33,548 bases of DNA from Desulfobacterales bacterium (GTDB taxonomy: Bacteria; Desulfobacterota; Desulfobacteria; Desulfobacterales; SURF-7): NCBI GenBank assembly GCA_018693105.1, contig JABHLN010000036.1, positions 1 to 33,548 on the forward strand, in the 5' to 3' direction. The notes beneath the pieces are model-generated. The model ran no database searches. It saw only the letters and a program-made list of their open reading frames with translations, and was not told where the DNA came from. Made by a program: the position numbers and the translations under genes. Shown here in pieces: positions 16,621-25,222 of the stretch (position 1 is the first letter of the stretch; each line of letters opens with the position of its first letter).

Positions 16621-16642
16621 ATTTCCATCATCTGATGGAAAT
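16621..16642. promoter_or_regulatory. Operator copy 3, perfect 10-bp inverted repeat
   Basis: ATTTCCATCA (16621-16630), centre TC, then TGATGGAAAT (16633-16642): perfect 10-bp arms and a perfect match to CCATCA-NN-TGATGG. It is the strongest of the three copies. Its centre is about 39 bases downstream of the TTGACA start. Confidence 0.8.
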
Positions 16643-16767
16643 TCAACTGCATTAAACCTGATTGAGCAATCATAGAATTATATGAAATAATTACATTAAC
16701 ATACTAATATGTAATACAAGTTTTTAAATTTATTAACAAAAATCACCATACAAAATTTAGTTTTATC

Positions 16768-16796
16768 TTGACATAAAGATTATATTTATTTATCTA
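16768..16796 (+). promoter_or_regulatory. Proximal promoter of the alpha/beta dehydrogenase genes
   Basis: TTGACA (16768-16773), a 17-base spacer, and TATCTA (16791-16796), whose last bases fall in the palindrome at 16795-16810. The -10 is a weak match but the spacing is ideal. It is about 60 bases from the start codon at 16854. Confidence 0.5.
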
Positions 16797-16810
16797 TCGA
16801 TCGATCGATA
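16795..16810. promoter_or_regulatory. 16-bp palindrome TATCGATCGATCGATA, candidate second operator
   Basis: A perfect 16-bp palindrome made of GATC/CGAT repeats, overlapping the -10 and start region of the proximal promoter. It differs from CCATCA-NN-TGATGG, so it suggests a second regulator. No matching copy was seen near the other TetR gene in the window. Confidence 0.55.
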
Positions 16811-16853
16811 CGTTATAATAAGTTTTAACCTATAAAAAGCATGGAGGTTTGTG

Positions 16854-18053
16854 ATGGATTTCAAGCTGACTGAAGAACAGGAGGCCTTGAAAAAGGAATT
16901 TGAAGATTTTTTTCAGGAAGTCATGAAAGATGCCCCCCCTGAATATGGAACCGGAGGCCTTGAAGGAACATACAAAACAGATGAAGGCTTTCAATTTCAT
17001 ATGGCTGTAGCAAAAAAACTAGGTGAAAAAGGATGGCTGTCACGTGCATGGCCGAAAGAATTTGGAGGACAGGGTGCACCTCTTATAGAACAGCTGATAT
17101 TCAATGAAGCAAAAGATAAATACAACGCTCCGGGTGTCGATATGTTCGGTATCGGTATGTTTGCACCTACACTTATTCTTGCAGCCAATGATGAACAAAG
17201 GGAAAGACTTTTGCCGCCGATTGCAAAAGGAGAAGTTTCCTATTGTCAGGGATGGAGTGAACCTGACGCAGGTTCCGATCTGGCATCTTTAACAACCACG
17301 GCAATCAGAAACGGCGATCACTATATTGTAAACGGTCAGAAAATATGGACATCCGGAGGTCACAAGGCAGATTGCATGTTCCTTCTGGCTCGTACAAATA
17401 CAGAGGAAAAACGAGGTAAAGGGCTCTCGGTTTTTCACTTGAAAATGGATTTACCGGGTATTGAAGTTAGACCCATTCTTTATATGAACGGGACACATAT
17501 TTACAATGAAGTTTTCTTCAAAGATGTAAAAATTCCTGCAAAAGACATGATCGGCGGTGAAAATGAAGGATGGCAGCTTACCCGGCAGACGATGAACTTC
17601 GAAAGATCCAGCATCGGACTTTTTATCGAAGGGAAAAACCGTGTGAGAGATATGGTAAACTATGTAAAGACTCATAAAAAGAACGGGAAATTCCTGTCCG
17701 AAGATCCTATTGTAAGGCAAAAACTTGCAAGACTCTACATGGAACTTGATATGGGGCATACTCTTGCTTACAAGATTGCATTTCTCCAGGAACAGGGCGG
17801 TCTTATTTTTGCGGCTTCTGCGGCTTCGGAAGCAAAACTCTTCGGAAGTGAACTGATACAGCGTATAGCTAACTACTCAACTGAGATTATGGGACTTTAT
17901 GGCCAGCTTACAGAATCAGAATGGGCACCGCTTAACGGAGTTATGAACGAAATGTACACCATGTGCATGGGACTGAATATAGCTGGTGGAAGTACAGAGA
18001 TACAGAAAAACATTATCGCCTGGGTAGGTCTGGGACTCCCCAGGATTAGATAG
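16854..18053 (+). CDS. Acyl-CoA dehydrogenase, alpha (catalytic) subunit of a heteromeric enzyme
   Basis: A 399-residue dehydrogenase of the FadE17/FadE29/PimC-like branch. It has SEPDAGSD (135-142), NGQKIWTSGGH (160-170) and a C-terminal GGSTEIQKNIIAWVGLGLPR. Glu250 in MNFERSS sits where the catalytic Glu of FadE29-type alpha subunits lies. The gene is followed by a smaller paralogue without that residue, the pattern of alpha2beta2 acyl-CoA dehydrogenases that handle steroid side chains, dicarboxyl-CoAs and cyclic acyl-CoAs. The start is set at ATG 16854 with GGAGG 6 bases upstream; GTG at 16851 is the alternative. It has its own promoter region with two operator types. Confidence 0.92.
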   Translation: MDFKLTEEQEALKKEFEDFFQEVMKDAPPEYGTGGLEGTYKTDEGFQFHMAVAKKLGEKGWLSRAWPKEFGGQGAPLIEQLIFNEAKDKYNAPGVDMFGIGMFAPTLILAANDEQRERLLPPIAKGEVSYCQGWSEPDAGSDLASLTTTAIRNGDHYIVNGQKIWTSGGHKADCMFLLARTNTEEKRGKGLSVFHLKMDLPGIEVRPILYMNGTHIYNEVFFKDVKIPAKDMIGGENEGWQLTRQTMNFERSSIGLFIEGKNRVRDMVNYVKTHKKNGKFLSEDPIVRQKLARLYMELDMGHTLAYKIAFLQEQGGLIFAASAASEAKLFGSELIQRIANYSTEIMGLYGQLTESEWAPLNGVMNEMYTMCMGLNIAGGSTEIQKNIIAWVGLGLPRIR

Positions 18054-18165
18054 TCCCTGTACAGAAATAAATAATTTGGCAGATTTTGGTGTCAGGCTTA
18101 AATTATCTTATTTCTGAACAGACACAATATAATAAAAAAAGATTCTTACAAGGGAGGAATCAAAA

Positions 18166-19281
18166 ATGAATATAAGTTTTTCTTCAGAACAGGAAATATT
18201 GCGAAAGTCGGTGGCGGAGTTTCTTTCAAAAGAATGTCCAGGTGAGAAAGTAAGGGATATTGAAGACAGCGTGGAAGGCTATTCTGCAAAACAATGGAAA
18301 AAGATTGCAAAACTTGGATGGATGGAAGTAATTCTTCCTGAAGTGTACGGCGGGTTCGACGATCCTTTCATGAATATAATAATTATTATGGAAGAAATCG
18401 GCAAAGCTGCTTTCCCCAGTCCTTTCTTTTCGACAGTTATACTGGGTGGCTACACGATCCTTGAAGGGGGGTCGGAAAATCAGAAAAAAGATCTTCTTAA
18501 AAAAATGGCGGAAGGCAAACTTTTACTTTCTCTTGCCCAGCACGAGGATGATCCCGGTTATCTTGAAGCAGCTATTAACATGCAGGCGACACTTTCCGGT
18601 GATGAATATGTATTAAACGGAACAAAAATGTTTGTAATGGATGCCAATATTGCGGACAAACTTATCGTTGCTGCAAAAACCGATGAAGGAACCACTCTAC
18701 TTTTGGTTGACGCAAAAGCCCCGGGAATCACATGCACAATAATACCTTCAATTGGTATGGATAATTGCTGCGAAGTGATTTTTGCAGATGTAAAAGTGCC
18801 TGTAAAAGATACAATCGGAGAACCCGGTAAAGGCTGGGAAATACTTGAAAAGGTAATGTTGAAAGCATCCATTGCCAAGAGCGCCGAAATGGTTGGCGGC
18901 TGTAAAGCTTCAATTGACTTGACAGCATTCTATGCAAAAAACAGAGTTCAATACGGACAGCCCATAGGAGGTTATCAGGCAATTCAGCATTACATGGCAG
19001 ACATGCTCATGTATTATGATATAAGCTCAAACTATCTTTACAAAGTTGCATGGATGATAGATGAAGGTATGGATTGCTCGACTGAAGCATCAGCCCTAAA
19101 AGCCCAGGTGAATGAATATTATAAATTCATATCCGAACGCGGGGTCCAGATACATGGTGGGGTTGGTACTTCAAGGGAGTTTGATATAGGCCTTTATTAT
19201 AGAAGGGCAAAAGCTTTCGAATACACATGCGGTGATAGTGATCATCACATTGAACTTGTAGCAAAGGCAATTGGGCTTTAG
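18166..19281 (+). CDS. Acyl-CoA dehydrogenase-like beta subunit (non-catalytic)
   Basis: A 371-residue acyl-CoA dehydrogenase homologue, shorter and more divergent than its neighbour. The TEPDAGSD loop has decayed to HEDDPGYLEA (126-135), the Glu250-equivalent position is Ala (LKASIAKSA, near 234), and the C-terminal YEGT position reads CGDSDHHI. It therefore lacks both known base positions. In alpha2beta2 enzymes such as FadE28-FadE29, the beta chain lacks the base but completes the FAD site, which fits here. GAGGVQIHGGVG-type C-terminal sequence (RGVQIHGGVGTSREFD) is kept. The start at 18166 follows GGGAGGAATCAAAA. It lies 112 bp after the alpha gene with no terminator between. Confidence 0.88.
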   Translation: MNISFSSEQEILRKSVAEFLSKECPGEKVRDIEDSVEGYSAKQWKKIAKLGWMEVILPEVYGGFDDPFMNIIIIMEEIGKAAFPSPFFSTVILGGYTILEGGSENQKKDLLKKMAEGKLLLSLAQHEDDPGYLEAAINMQATLSGDEYVLNGTKMFVMDANIADKLIVAAKTDEGTTLLLVDAKAPGITCTIIPSIGMDNCCEVIFADVKVPVKDTIGEPGKGWEILEKVMLKASIAKSAEMVGGCKASIDLTAFYAKNRVQYGQPIGGYQAIQHYMADMLMYYDISSNYLYKVAWMIDEGMDCSTEASALKAQVNEYYKFISERGVQIHGGVGTSREFDIGLYYRRAKAFEYTCGDSDHHIELVAKAIGL

Positions 19282-19302
19282 AATTACAGACAGAGGAAAC
19301 TA

Positions 19303-20160
19303 ATGAAAATTGACAATGACCTCACCAGGATGCTTGGAATAGAATACCCTATCATCCAGGGTGCTTATGCCTGGGAAGGATATGGAACATCCAAAATTGC
19401 TGTTCCGGTTTCTGAAGCTGGCGGACTTGGAATAATAACAGCCATTGCTTTCAAGACCGCCGAAGATTTCCGGGAAGACATTAAAAAAGCAATGAGCTTG
19501 ACAGACAAACCGCTGGCTGTAAATTACTCGGTTCTTTACGGAACTGAATTTACACACGAATACTATTCAGAATATGTAAAAGCCGCCATTGAAGAAGGCA
19601 TAAAAATTGTTTTTACTTCAAGCTATGACGGCACACCCATTGGAAAAGAAGTAAAGAAGGAAGGATGTACCTGGATACATAAATGCGCTACATTAAAACA
19701 TGCGGTATCAATTGCGGGAAAAGGTGTTGATGCACTGGCAATTGTAGGCGTTGAAGGTGCTGGAAACAAAACCAATGAACAGACAACCACATTAATTAAT
19801 ATAACAAATGCACGTAAGATGATAACAGATATTCCGCTTATTGCAGTAGGGGGTATCGCAGATGCCTATGGTTTTGCAGCTGCTCTTGCTATGGGTGCAT
19901 CAGGTGTATATATGGGCACCGCGTTTATGGCAACAAAAGAGTTTCAGGGGCCTGATGACCTTCTGAACCCGATAATTAATCAAAGCATGACCGATCCGGC
20001 CTATACCACAAGAGCCTTAACAACAGATCCGGGTGTTTTTCACTCCCAGGCTGCCGGTGTTATTGATTCAGTACCTGATGTAAAAGAGTTTATTGAAAGC
20101 CTTGTGAAAGGAGCAAAAAACAGGTTCGAGGAGATCAAAGGATGGGGTCTGACTGATTGA
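19303..20160 (+). CDS. NPD/nitronate monooxygenase-like FMN oxidoreductase
   Basis: A 285-residue TIM-barrel flavoprotein of the 2-nitropropane dioxygenase/FabK family. It begins LGIEYPIIQGAYAW and carries the FMN phosphate site AVGGIADAYGFAAALAMGASGVYMG around residues 182-206. It is shorter than typical members (320-360 residues). Nitronates are not expected in this context. The family includes CoA-ester enzymes, notably IpdC of steroid C/D-ring degradation, and that role (oxidising or reducing a cyclic or unsaturated acyl-CoA) fits the neighbouring dehydrogenases better (inference). The start at 19303 has GAGGAAAC and is 21 bp after the beta subunit stop. The stop codon TGA coincides with the left end of the repeat beginning at 20157. 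Confidence 0.87.
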   Translation: MKIDNDLTRMLGIEYPIIQGAYAWEGYGTSKIAVPVSEAGGLGIITAIAFKTAEDFREDIKKAMSLTDKPLAVNYSVLYGTEFTHEYYSEYVKAAIEEGIKIVFTSSYDGTPIGKEVKKEGCTWIHKCATLKHAVSIAGKGVDALAIVGVEGAGNKTNEQTTTLINITNARKMITDIPLIAVGGIADAYGFAAALAMGASGVYMGTAFMATKEFQGPDDLLNPIINQSMTDPAYTTRALTTDPGVFHSQAAGVIDSVPDVKEFIESLVKGAKNRFEEIKGWGLTD

Positions 20161-20311
20161 TGGCGTCGTAAAAAGTCTCCACCTACTGCGTTATAGTGTT
20201 TGACCAGACATTCGACATACTACATGTATGCCTTCACGCCTGGCCAAACACTATGCCTTGCATATGAAGATTTTTACCTAACCATCGGTTTTCTTTTTAC
20301 GAGTTTATCAA
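20157..20311. repeat. Palindromic MITE-like repeat, full copy A
   Basis: An element of about 155 bp with terminal inverted repeats: the left end TTGATGGCGTCGTAAAAAG and the right end CTTTTTACGAGTTTATCAA differ at only four positions when one is inverted. Inside, TAGTGTTTGACCAGAC pairs with GCCTGGCCAAACACTA and a small ACATAC/GTATG stem sits in the middle, so transcripts would fold into a long hairpin. It separates the NPD gene from the crotonase gene. No transposase is present and no clear target duplication was identified. Confidence 0.85.
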
Positions 20312-20357
20312 GTTTTGTTTAATAATTATTTTAAGACATAGAAAAAAAAGGAGTAAT

Positions 20358-21167
20358 ATGAGCGAACAAAAACCTTTCAAAGTTGAAAAAGAAGGACATA
20401 TTGCCTGGTTAACCCTTAACCGCCCGGAAAAGCGAAACGCCATGAGTCGCGCTTTTTTCAATGATTTAATAATGCATTTCGACAACTTCGACAAAGACCC
20501 TGAAGTACGTGTAGTTGTTATTAAAGCCGAAGGAAAGAGTTTTACAGTAGGTCTTGACCTTGTTGAATTTGCCGGCGATTTCAATCAAGACGGCAGCGCA
20601 GGTTCACGTGAACAGACCCGACAAAACCTTTTCAGACTCCAGGAAAGCATGAATATCATCGACCGGTGCAGAAAACCTGTTATTGCGGCTGTTCACAGCC
20701 ATTGCATCGGTGGCGGTGTTGATATGCTCTGTACCTGTGATATTCGAATGGCCTCAAAAGACACTGTTTTTTCTGTACGAGAAGTCAAGATGGGTGTTAT
20801 CGCCGACCTTGGTACACTTCAAAGACTTTCTTATATAGTTGGTGAAGGCTGGTTCAAAGATCTTTCACTAACAGGACGTGACTTTACTGCTGAAGAAGCT
20901 CTTCAGATGGGTTTTGTAACAAGAGTACATGATACCCGCGAAGACCTTTATAAAGAAGCAAAAAAACTTGCCGAGGAAATATCTAGTTCTCCTCCACTTA
21001 CTGTCCAGGGCATAAAAGATGTAATAAATTTCTGCAGAGATGAAAGTGTTGACGCAGGCCTTAAATATATTGCACAAAAGAATGTTGCAATGGTTCCCGC
21101 AGAGGATACTACTGAAGCAATCATGGCATTCATAGAAAAAAGAAAGCCGGTTTTCAAAGGGAATTAA
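20358..21167 (+). CDS. Enoyl-CoA hydratase/isomerase, delta3,5-delta2,4-dienoyl-CoA isomerase-like
   Basis: A 269-residue crotonase-fold protein. The oxyanion-hole segments SFTVGLDL (61-68) and SHCIGGGVD (114-122) are intact. Asp122, Glu142 and Asp150 have exactly the spacing (20 and 8) of the catalytic Asp176, Glu196 and Asp204 of rat dienoyl-CoA isomerase ECH1. The signature REVKMGVIADLGTLQRL is close to the ECH1 segment. It should shift conjugated double bonds in a dienoyl-CoA, as needed for unsaturated or polycyclic substrates, although hydratase activity cannot be excluded. The start at 20358 has AAGGAG. It is the last gene of the plus-strand operon and ends before a strong terminator. 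Confidence 0.9.
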   Translation: MSEQKPFKVEKEGHIAWLTLNRPEKRNAMSRAFFNDLIMHFDNFDKDPEVRVVVIKAEGKSFTVGLDLVEFAGDFNQDGSAGSREQTRQNLFRLQESMNIIDRCRKPVIAAVHSHCIGGGVDMLCTCDIRMASKDTVFSVREVKMGVIADLGTLQRLSYIVGEGWFKDLSLTGRDFTAEEALQMGFVTRVHDTREDLYKEAKKLAEEISSSPPLTVQGIKDVINFCRDESVDAGLKYIAQKNVAMVPAEDTTEAIMAFIEKRKPVFKGN

Positions 21168-21173
21168 TACCAA

Positions 21174-21213
21174 GGGTTCGCGCAAAAAAAGTTTACTTTT
21201 TTTGCGCGAACCC
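21174..21213. terminator. Bidirectional terminator between the crotonase gene and lon
   Basis: GGGTTCGCGCAAAAAAAG (21174-21191) and its exact complement (21196-21213) form a perfect 18-bp stem with loop TTTA. The run of A in the 5' arm and T in the 3' arm supplies a U-rich segment in either direction. It lies 7 bp after the crotonase stop and about 40 bp after the lon stop, so it serves both convergent genes. Confidence 0.85.
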
Positions 21214-21255
21214 CAAATAAATATCTTTTATGATAAAATGAGGTGTTTGGAACAT

Positions 21256-23697
21256 TTAAGGAAAACAGATTTCCATCACATCTTTAAACGTATCAACGAA
21301 GTATGTTGTAATCCCTTTTTTTATATAATCATCGAGCTCTTCAAAATCTTTCCTGTTTTCTGCAGGAAAAATCAGTTTCTTAACTTTTGCACGCCTTGAT
21401 GCAATTACCTTTTCCTTAACACCGCCAATGGGCATAACAAGACCGCTTAATGTAAGTTCTCCTGTCATCGCTAAATTTTTTACAATAGGCCGGCCTGATG
21501 CAATTGAATATATAGCACATGCCATTGTTATACCTGCAGAAGGCCCGTCTTTTGGCGTTGCACCTGCTGGTACATGGAGGTGAATAAGGTTATTATCAAA
21601 AAAATTATTAATCCTGTTATCGCTGCTGCTTAAAGAACGAATATATGTATAAGCAATCTCTGAGGATTCAATCATGACACTTCCAAGCTGGCCGGTCTGT
21701 TTGAAGCCCGGGCCTTTTGATGCGATATTTGTTGCTTCCACGTAAAGTGTAGCACCTCCCATACTGGTATATGCCAGGCCCATCACAACACCTGCAGTAG
21801 GTTTTTTATACATCTTTTCTTCCCGGAACATTCTTCTTCCAAGAAGATTTTCAAGGTCATCAATTTTAATATCTATTTTTGATGCTTTTGTTTCTACTAT
21901 TTTTTTACTGCATTTACGCAAAATCTTTCTGATATTATTTTCCAGGCTCCTTACACCAGCCTCTCTTGCATATCCGTCAATAATCTCTCTAAGAACAACT
22001 TTGGAGAAAAATACCTGCTTGCCTGTCAACCCATGAAGCTTAAGCTGTTTTGGTATAAGGTACTTTTTTGCAATCTCAAGTTTTTCTTCCAGAATGTATC
22101 CTGAGAGGCTGATAACCTCCATACGGTCGAGCAAAGGCCTGGGGATAGTTTCAAGTTGATTTGCAGTACAAATAAATAGTACTTTGGATAGATCAAAGCG
22201 TACATCAAGATAATGATCAAGAAAATCACTGTTCTGTTCAGGATCAAGAACTTCAAGCAATGCCGAGGCAGGGTCTCCCTGAAAACTTGCACCTATTTTG
22301 TCTACCTCGTCCAGCATAATAACAGGGTTTGATGTTTTACAGGTTTTCATTGTCTGGACGAATTTTCCGGGTAAAGCACCGATATATGTACGGCGATGCC
22401 CCTTGATTTCAGCCTCATCTCTCATTCCTCCAAGAGAAAAGCGAAAAAATTTCCTGCCGAGGCTTCTGGCAACTGAATGCCCTATTGAAGTTTTCCCGAC
22501 ACCTGGTGCCCCAACAAGAAGGATGATTGAACCGGAAAGATTTCCTTTAAGAATGCCCACCGATATCAATTCAAGAATACGATCCTTAACATCATTAAGA
22601 CCGTAATGATCTTCATCTAATATTCGATTTGCCTTTGTAATATCATTATTATCTTCTGTATATATTCCCCATGGTAAAATAGTTAACCAGTCAAGATAAG
22701 CTCGTGTTACAGTGTATTCAGGTGAAGCCGGCTCAAGTACTTTAAGTTTTTCAATCTCCTCATTGATTCGTTCTGCTGCTTCTTCAGAAAGTTCAAGTTT
22801 TTCTATCCTCTTTTGAAATTTCTCAACCTCCGTTTCTTTATCGCCCTTACTTATCCCCAACTCTTTTTGTATCTCCTTTAACTGCTGTTTCATGAAGAAT
22901 TCTCTTTGTTGGGTTGACAGCCTTTCTTCTATACGCTTATTGATTTGAGTTTGAAGCTTTGAAATTTCCAGTTCTTTTTTAAGCAGAACAAGAACCTGCT
23001 CAAGACGGGCCTTAATGTCCCTGGTCTCGAGTACATTCTGCAGTTCCTCACCAGATGCAGTTGTCAGAGATGAGGAAAAATCGGCCAGGGTTCCCGGCTC
23101 ATAAACATCAATCTTGCTCATTAAAAGGGATAACTGCTCTTTGAAAAGTGGTTTTAATTCGACAAGTTCCTTAATCACGTTAATAACCGATACAGCATAT
23201 GCCTTAATTTCTTCATCTATTACAGGTTCAACTTCATAAAGATATTTCACACTGGCTCGGAATGGAGGCTTATCTGAAAGGATCTCAACAATCTCAAAGC
23301 GCTCAATAGCCTGTACCATAACATGCAGCGGACCTTCGGATTCAGTTGCTGAAACCTGAAGAATTTTTGCTACTACACCTACTTTATGGAAATTATCAGG
23401 CAGTTTAGGAAGATCTGCTGGAGAGCTTTCATCAAATCTAACCATAACAAGGCCAATATAATTTGAAGCTGCTTTCTGGCTCTCAAGAACAGCCTTCTTA
23501 TATCTTTCATCAACAATTACAACCGGATGCATCATTTTAGGAAACAATGGACGATCGGTTAATGGAATTATTGGAAGAGTAGACGGCAACATTGAATCTG
23601 CAATTACAATTGCCTTTTCTTCAGGATCGGGTTCCCTGTGGTCTTTTTTTGTATTGTCATTATCAACATCATAAACCATGGTAATATCATCTGACAT
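21256..23697 (-). CDS. lon: ATP-dependent Lon protease
   Basis: An 813-residue LonA protease that degrades misfolded and regulatory proteins in the cytoplasm. Order: an N-terminal LON substrate-binding domain (about 38-240) with an acidic leader, a coiled coil with [19 protein letters not shown], an AAA+ module with Walker A GAPGVGKT at 396-403 and Walker [12 protein letters not shown], and a C-terminal protease domain with Ser720 in KDGPSAG and Lys763. The 43-residue Ser-Lys spacing equals that of E. coli Lon. The start at 23697 has AGGAGAG. It is convergent with the catabolic operon and unrelated to it. No sigma32-type or CIRCE element was recognised upstream. Confidence 0.97.
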   Translation of the reverse strand: MSDDITMVYDVDNDNTKKDHREPDPEEKAIVIADSMLPSTLPIIPLTDRPLFPKMMHPVVIVDERYKKAVLESQKAASNYIGLVMVRFDESSPADLPKLPDNFHKVGVVAKILQVSATESEGPLHVMVQAIERFEIVEILSDKPPFRASVKYLYEVEPVIDEEIKAYAVSVINVIKELVELKPLFKEQLSLLMSKIDVYEPGTLADFSSSLTTASGEELQNVLETRDIKARLEQVLVLLKKELEISKLQTQINKRIEERLSTQQREFFMKQQLKEIQKELGISKGDKETEVEKFQKRIEKLELSEEAAERINEEIEKLKVLEPASPEYTVTRAYLDWLTILPWGIYTEDNNDITKANRILDEDHYGLNDVKDRILELISVGILKGNLSGSIILLVGAPGVGKTSIGHSVARSLGRKFFRFSLGGMRDEAEIKGHRRTYIGALPGKFVQTMKTCKTSNPVIMLDEVDKIGASFQGDPASALLEVLDPEQNSDFLDHYLDVRFDLSKVLFICTANQLETIPRPLLDRMEVISLSGYILEEKLEIAKKYLIPKQLKLHGLTGKQVFFSKVVLREIIDGYAREAGVRSLENNIRKILRKCSKKIVETKASKIDIKIDDLENLLGRRMFREEKMYKKPTAGVVMGLAYTSMGGATLYVEATNIASKGPGFKQTGQLGSVMIESSEIAYTYIRSLSSSDNRINNFFDNNLIHLHVPAGATPKDGPSAGITMACAIYSIASGRPIVKNLAMTGELTLSGLVMPIGGVKEKVIASRRAKVKKLIFPAENRKDFEELDDYIKKGITTYFVDTFKDVMEICFP

Positions 23698-24200
23698 AGT
23701 TCTCTCCTATATCTTTCAAATATAAATCATTAATATAAAGCTATTGACTGTAGAATTTCATTCTTGAATAATTTCCGAAACGGGAAAAAATGTATAAGTA
23801 TATATTTTTTAAGAGTAACAGAATACAGTATATATTTCAAATCCTGCCTTTTATTGTTGATGAACCCATAAAAAAATAATTATCCATTGTATGTTCTTAC
23901 TTTTGGTTTTGATTTATTTTATCTAACTTTACAGTTTTAAATAAATAATAAACTATCCATGACTATTGCTATTTAAGATCGGGTATATCCAGCCAAAAGT
24001 TGAGATGCATAGTGGGTGGTGATTCATTTTTAGCTTGACATTATTTTAAGTCACTGCTCTAAAAACAATATATATTAATATAAAAAATTAGTTTCGCCCG
24101 GAATTTTCATACTCATCTAAAAATAATAGTTTTGTACTATAACGGTCCGCAAAACTTATTATGCAGTATTTATACAACCAACTTCAAATAAGGAGGTATT
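23698..24200. other. AT-rich divergent intergenic region between lon and the Fe-S protein cluster
   Basis: A 503-bp gap without a recognisable gene. It must contain the lon promoter (minus) and the promoter of the first Fe-S gene (plus). A TTGACA box occurs at 24035-24040 with a poor -10 (TCTAAA) after 17 bases. Before the ATG at 24201 there is a strong AAGGAGG site. No large repeat or structured RNA was identified. Confidence 0.5.
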
Positions 24201-25217
24201 ATGCCTATACCGGAAGGTTTTCAAAATTACGCTGCAGCCCTTGGATTCCCGAAATCAGAAACATTAGGGAGAATTTTCGAACTTCTTTACGATGAAAAAG
24301 ACGACGCTATTGTAACAGGAGCCATGCCTGGAACAGTTCAGGAAATAACAGAGAAATGCGAACTTCCGGAAACCAGAGTCCAGGAAATTATTGATAAGCT
24401 TTTTTCCCGCGGTGCAATAAGCCGCACACTTAAGCGGGCGGATTATTTTAAACTGTTTCCCATAATGGTGGAATTAAGAGACTCAAACGTAATTTACTGG
24501 AAAGATGCACCTGATGAGCTTTTTCAACTATGGGAGGATCTGCTTAATAACGAAATGGCCCCGTTGATGGAAGGTATGAAGGAGATGGAAATACCGGCCG
24601 GTATGAGGGTTATTCCTGTTGAAGAAACTATTGATGAGAAAAACAAGATCATGGATGTTGATTCAGTAAAGAAAATTTTCATGGATGCAGAGGTAGTATC
24701 TGCCGTACCTTGTCCATGTCGTATGCTTGTTGAAAAAACCGGTGGCGGGAAAGATTGTAAAGCACCTGCAAGTGCTGTCTGCATGCAGACAAACGGTTTT
24801 GCAAGGCCTATACTGGATCGTAATGCGGGTGAACAATTAACAAATGAAGAAGCTGTGAAACGGATTGAAGAGGCAGCACAGGCAGGCCTTGTTCATGTAG
24901 TACGTAATAATGTAAAGGAAGACATGTTCATGTGTAACTGCTGTTCATGCTGTTGTGTCGGATTCCGCTTTATGGACAATTATGATTTAAAAGGGATATA
25001 CGCGCCTTCACGCTTCAAAGCAGTTGTAGATACAGATAATTGTACTGCATGCGGTACATGTGAGGATATGTGTAAGTTTAATGCCATAACCGTTGATGAT
25101 GAAGCATCAATAAATGATGAAAATTGTTATGGCTGCGGCTTATGTGTTGCAAATTGCCCTGATGATGCCATGTCCATGGAAGAAGTCAGACCTGAAGAAC
25201 ATGTAAGGAGTACCTAA
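24201..25217 (+). CDS. Cys-rich [4Fe-4S] dicluster protein, tandem copy 1
   Basis: A 338-residue protein of a family I cannot name. Residues about 17-90 look like a winged helix (VQEITEKCELPETRVQEIIDKLFSRG). A central domain has Cys 171, 173, 186 and 194 and a dense motif CNCCSCCC (245-252). The C-terminus is a two-cluster ferredoxin with Cys 281, 284, 287, 291 and 309, 312, 315, 319. There is no signal peptide, so it is cytoplasmic. It could be an electron carrier or a redox-responsive protein. It is the first of three tandem paralogues and is followed by a full copy of the palindromic repeat before copy 2. The start at 24201 follows AAGGAGGT. Confidence 0.85.
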   Translation: MPIPEGFQNYAAALGFPKSETLGRIFELLYDEKDDAIVTGAMPGTVQEITEKCELPETRVQEIIDKLFSRGAISRTLKRADYFKLFPIMVELRDSNVIYWKDAPDELFQLWEDLLNNEMAPLMEGMKEMEIPAGMRVIPVEETIDEKNKIMDVDSVKKIFMDAEVVSAVPCPCRMLVEKTGGGKDCKAPASAVCMQTNGFARPILDRNAGEQLTNEEAVKRIEEAAQAGLVHVVRNNVKEDMFMCNCCSCCCVGFRFMDNYDLKGIYAPSRFKAVVDTDNCTACGTCEDMCKFNAITVDDEASINDENCYGCGLCVANCPDDAMSMEEVRPEEHVRST

Positions 25218-25222
25218 AAAGA

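Larger units (their letters stand above)
16505..16853. other. Intergenic control region with two promoter/operator sets
   Basis: This 349-bp AT-rich gap has no gene. It carries a TTGACA box with operator copy 3 (16593-16642), then a second TTGACA box with a 16-bp palindrome (16768-16810), then the ribosome site of the alpha dehydrogenase. No terminator hairpin was seen after the gene ending at 16504. Confidence 0.6.

Noticed and set aside
19303-20160. True nitronate monooxygenase
   Set aside because: The family name covers varied FMN enzymes, and the operon of CoA-ester genes makes a nitro-compound substrate unlikely. Only the family is called.
23698-23800. Heat-shock promoter (sigma32 or CIRCE) for lon
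   Set aside because: No CTTGAA/CCCCAT pair with proper spacing and no CIRCE inverted repeat was found upstream.
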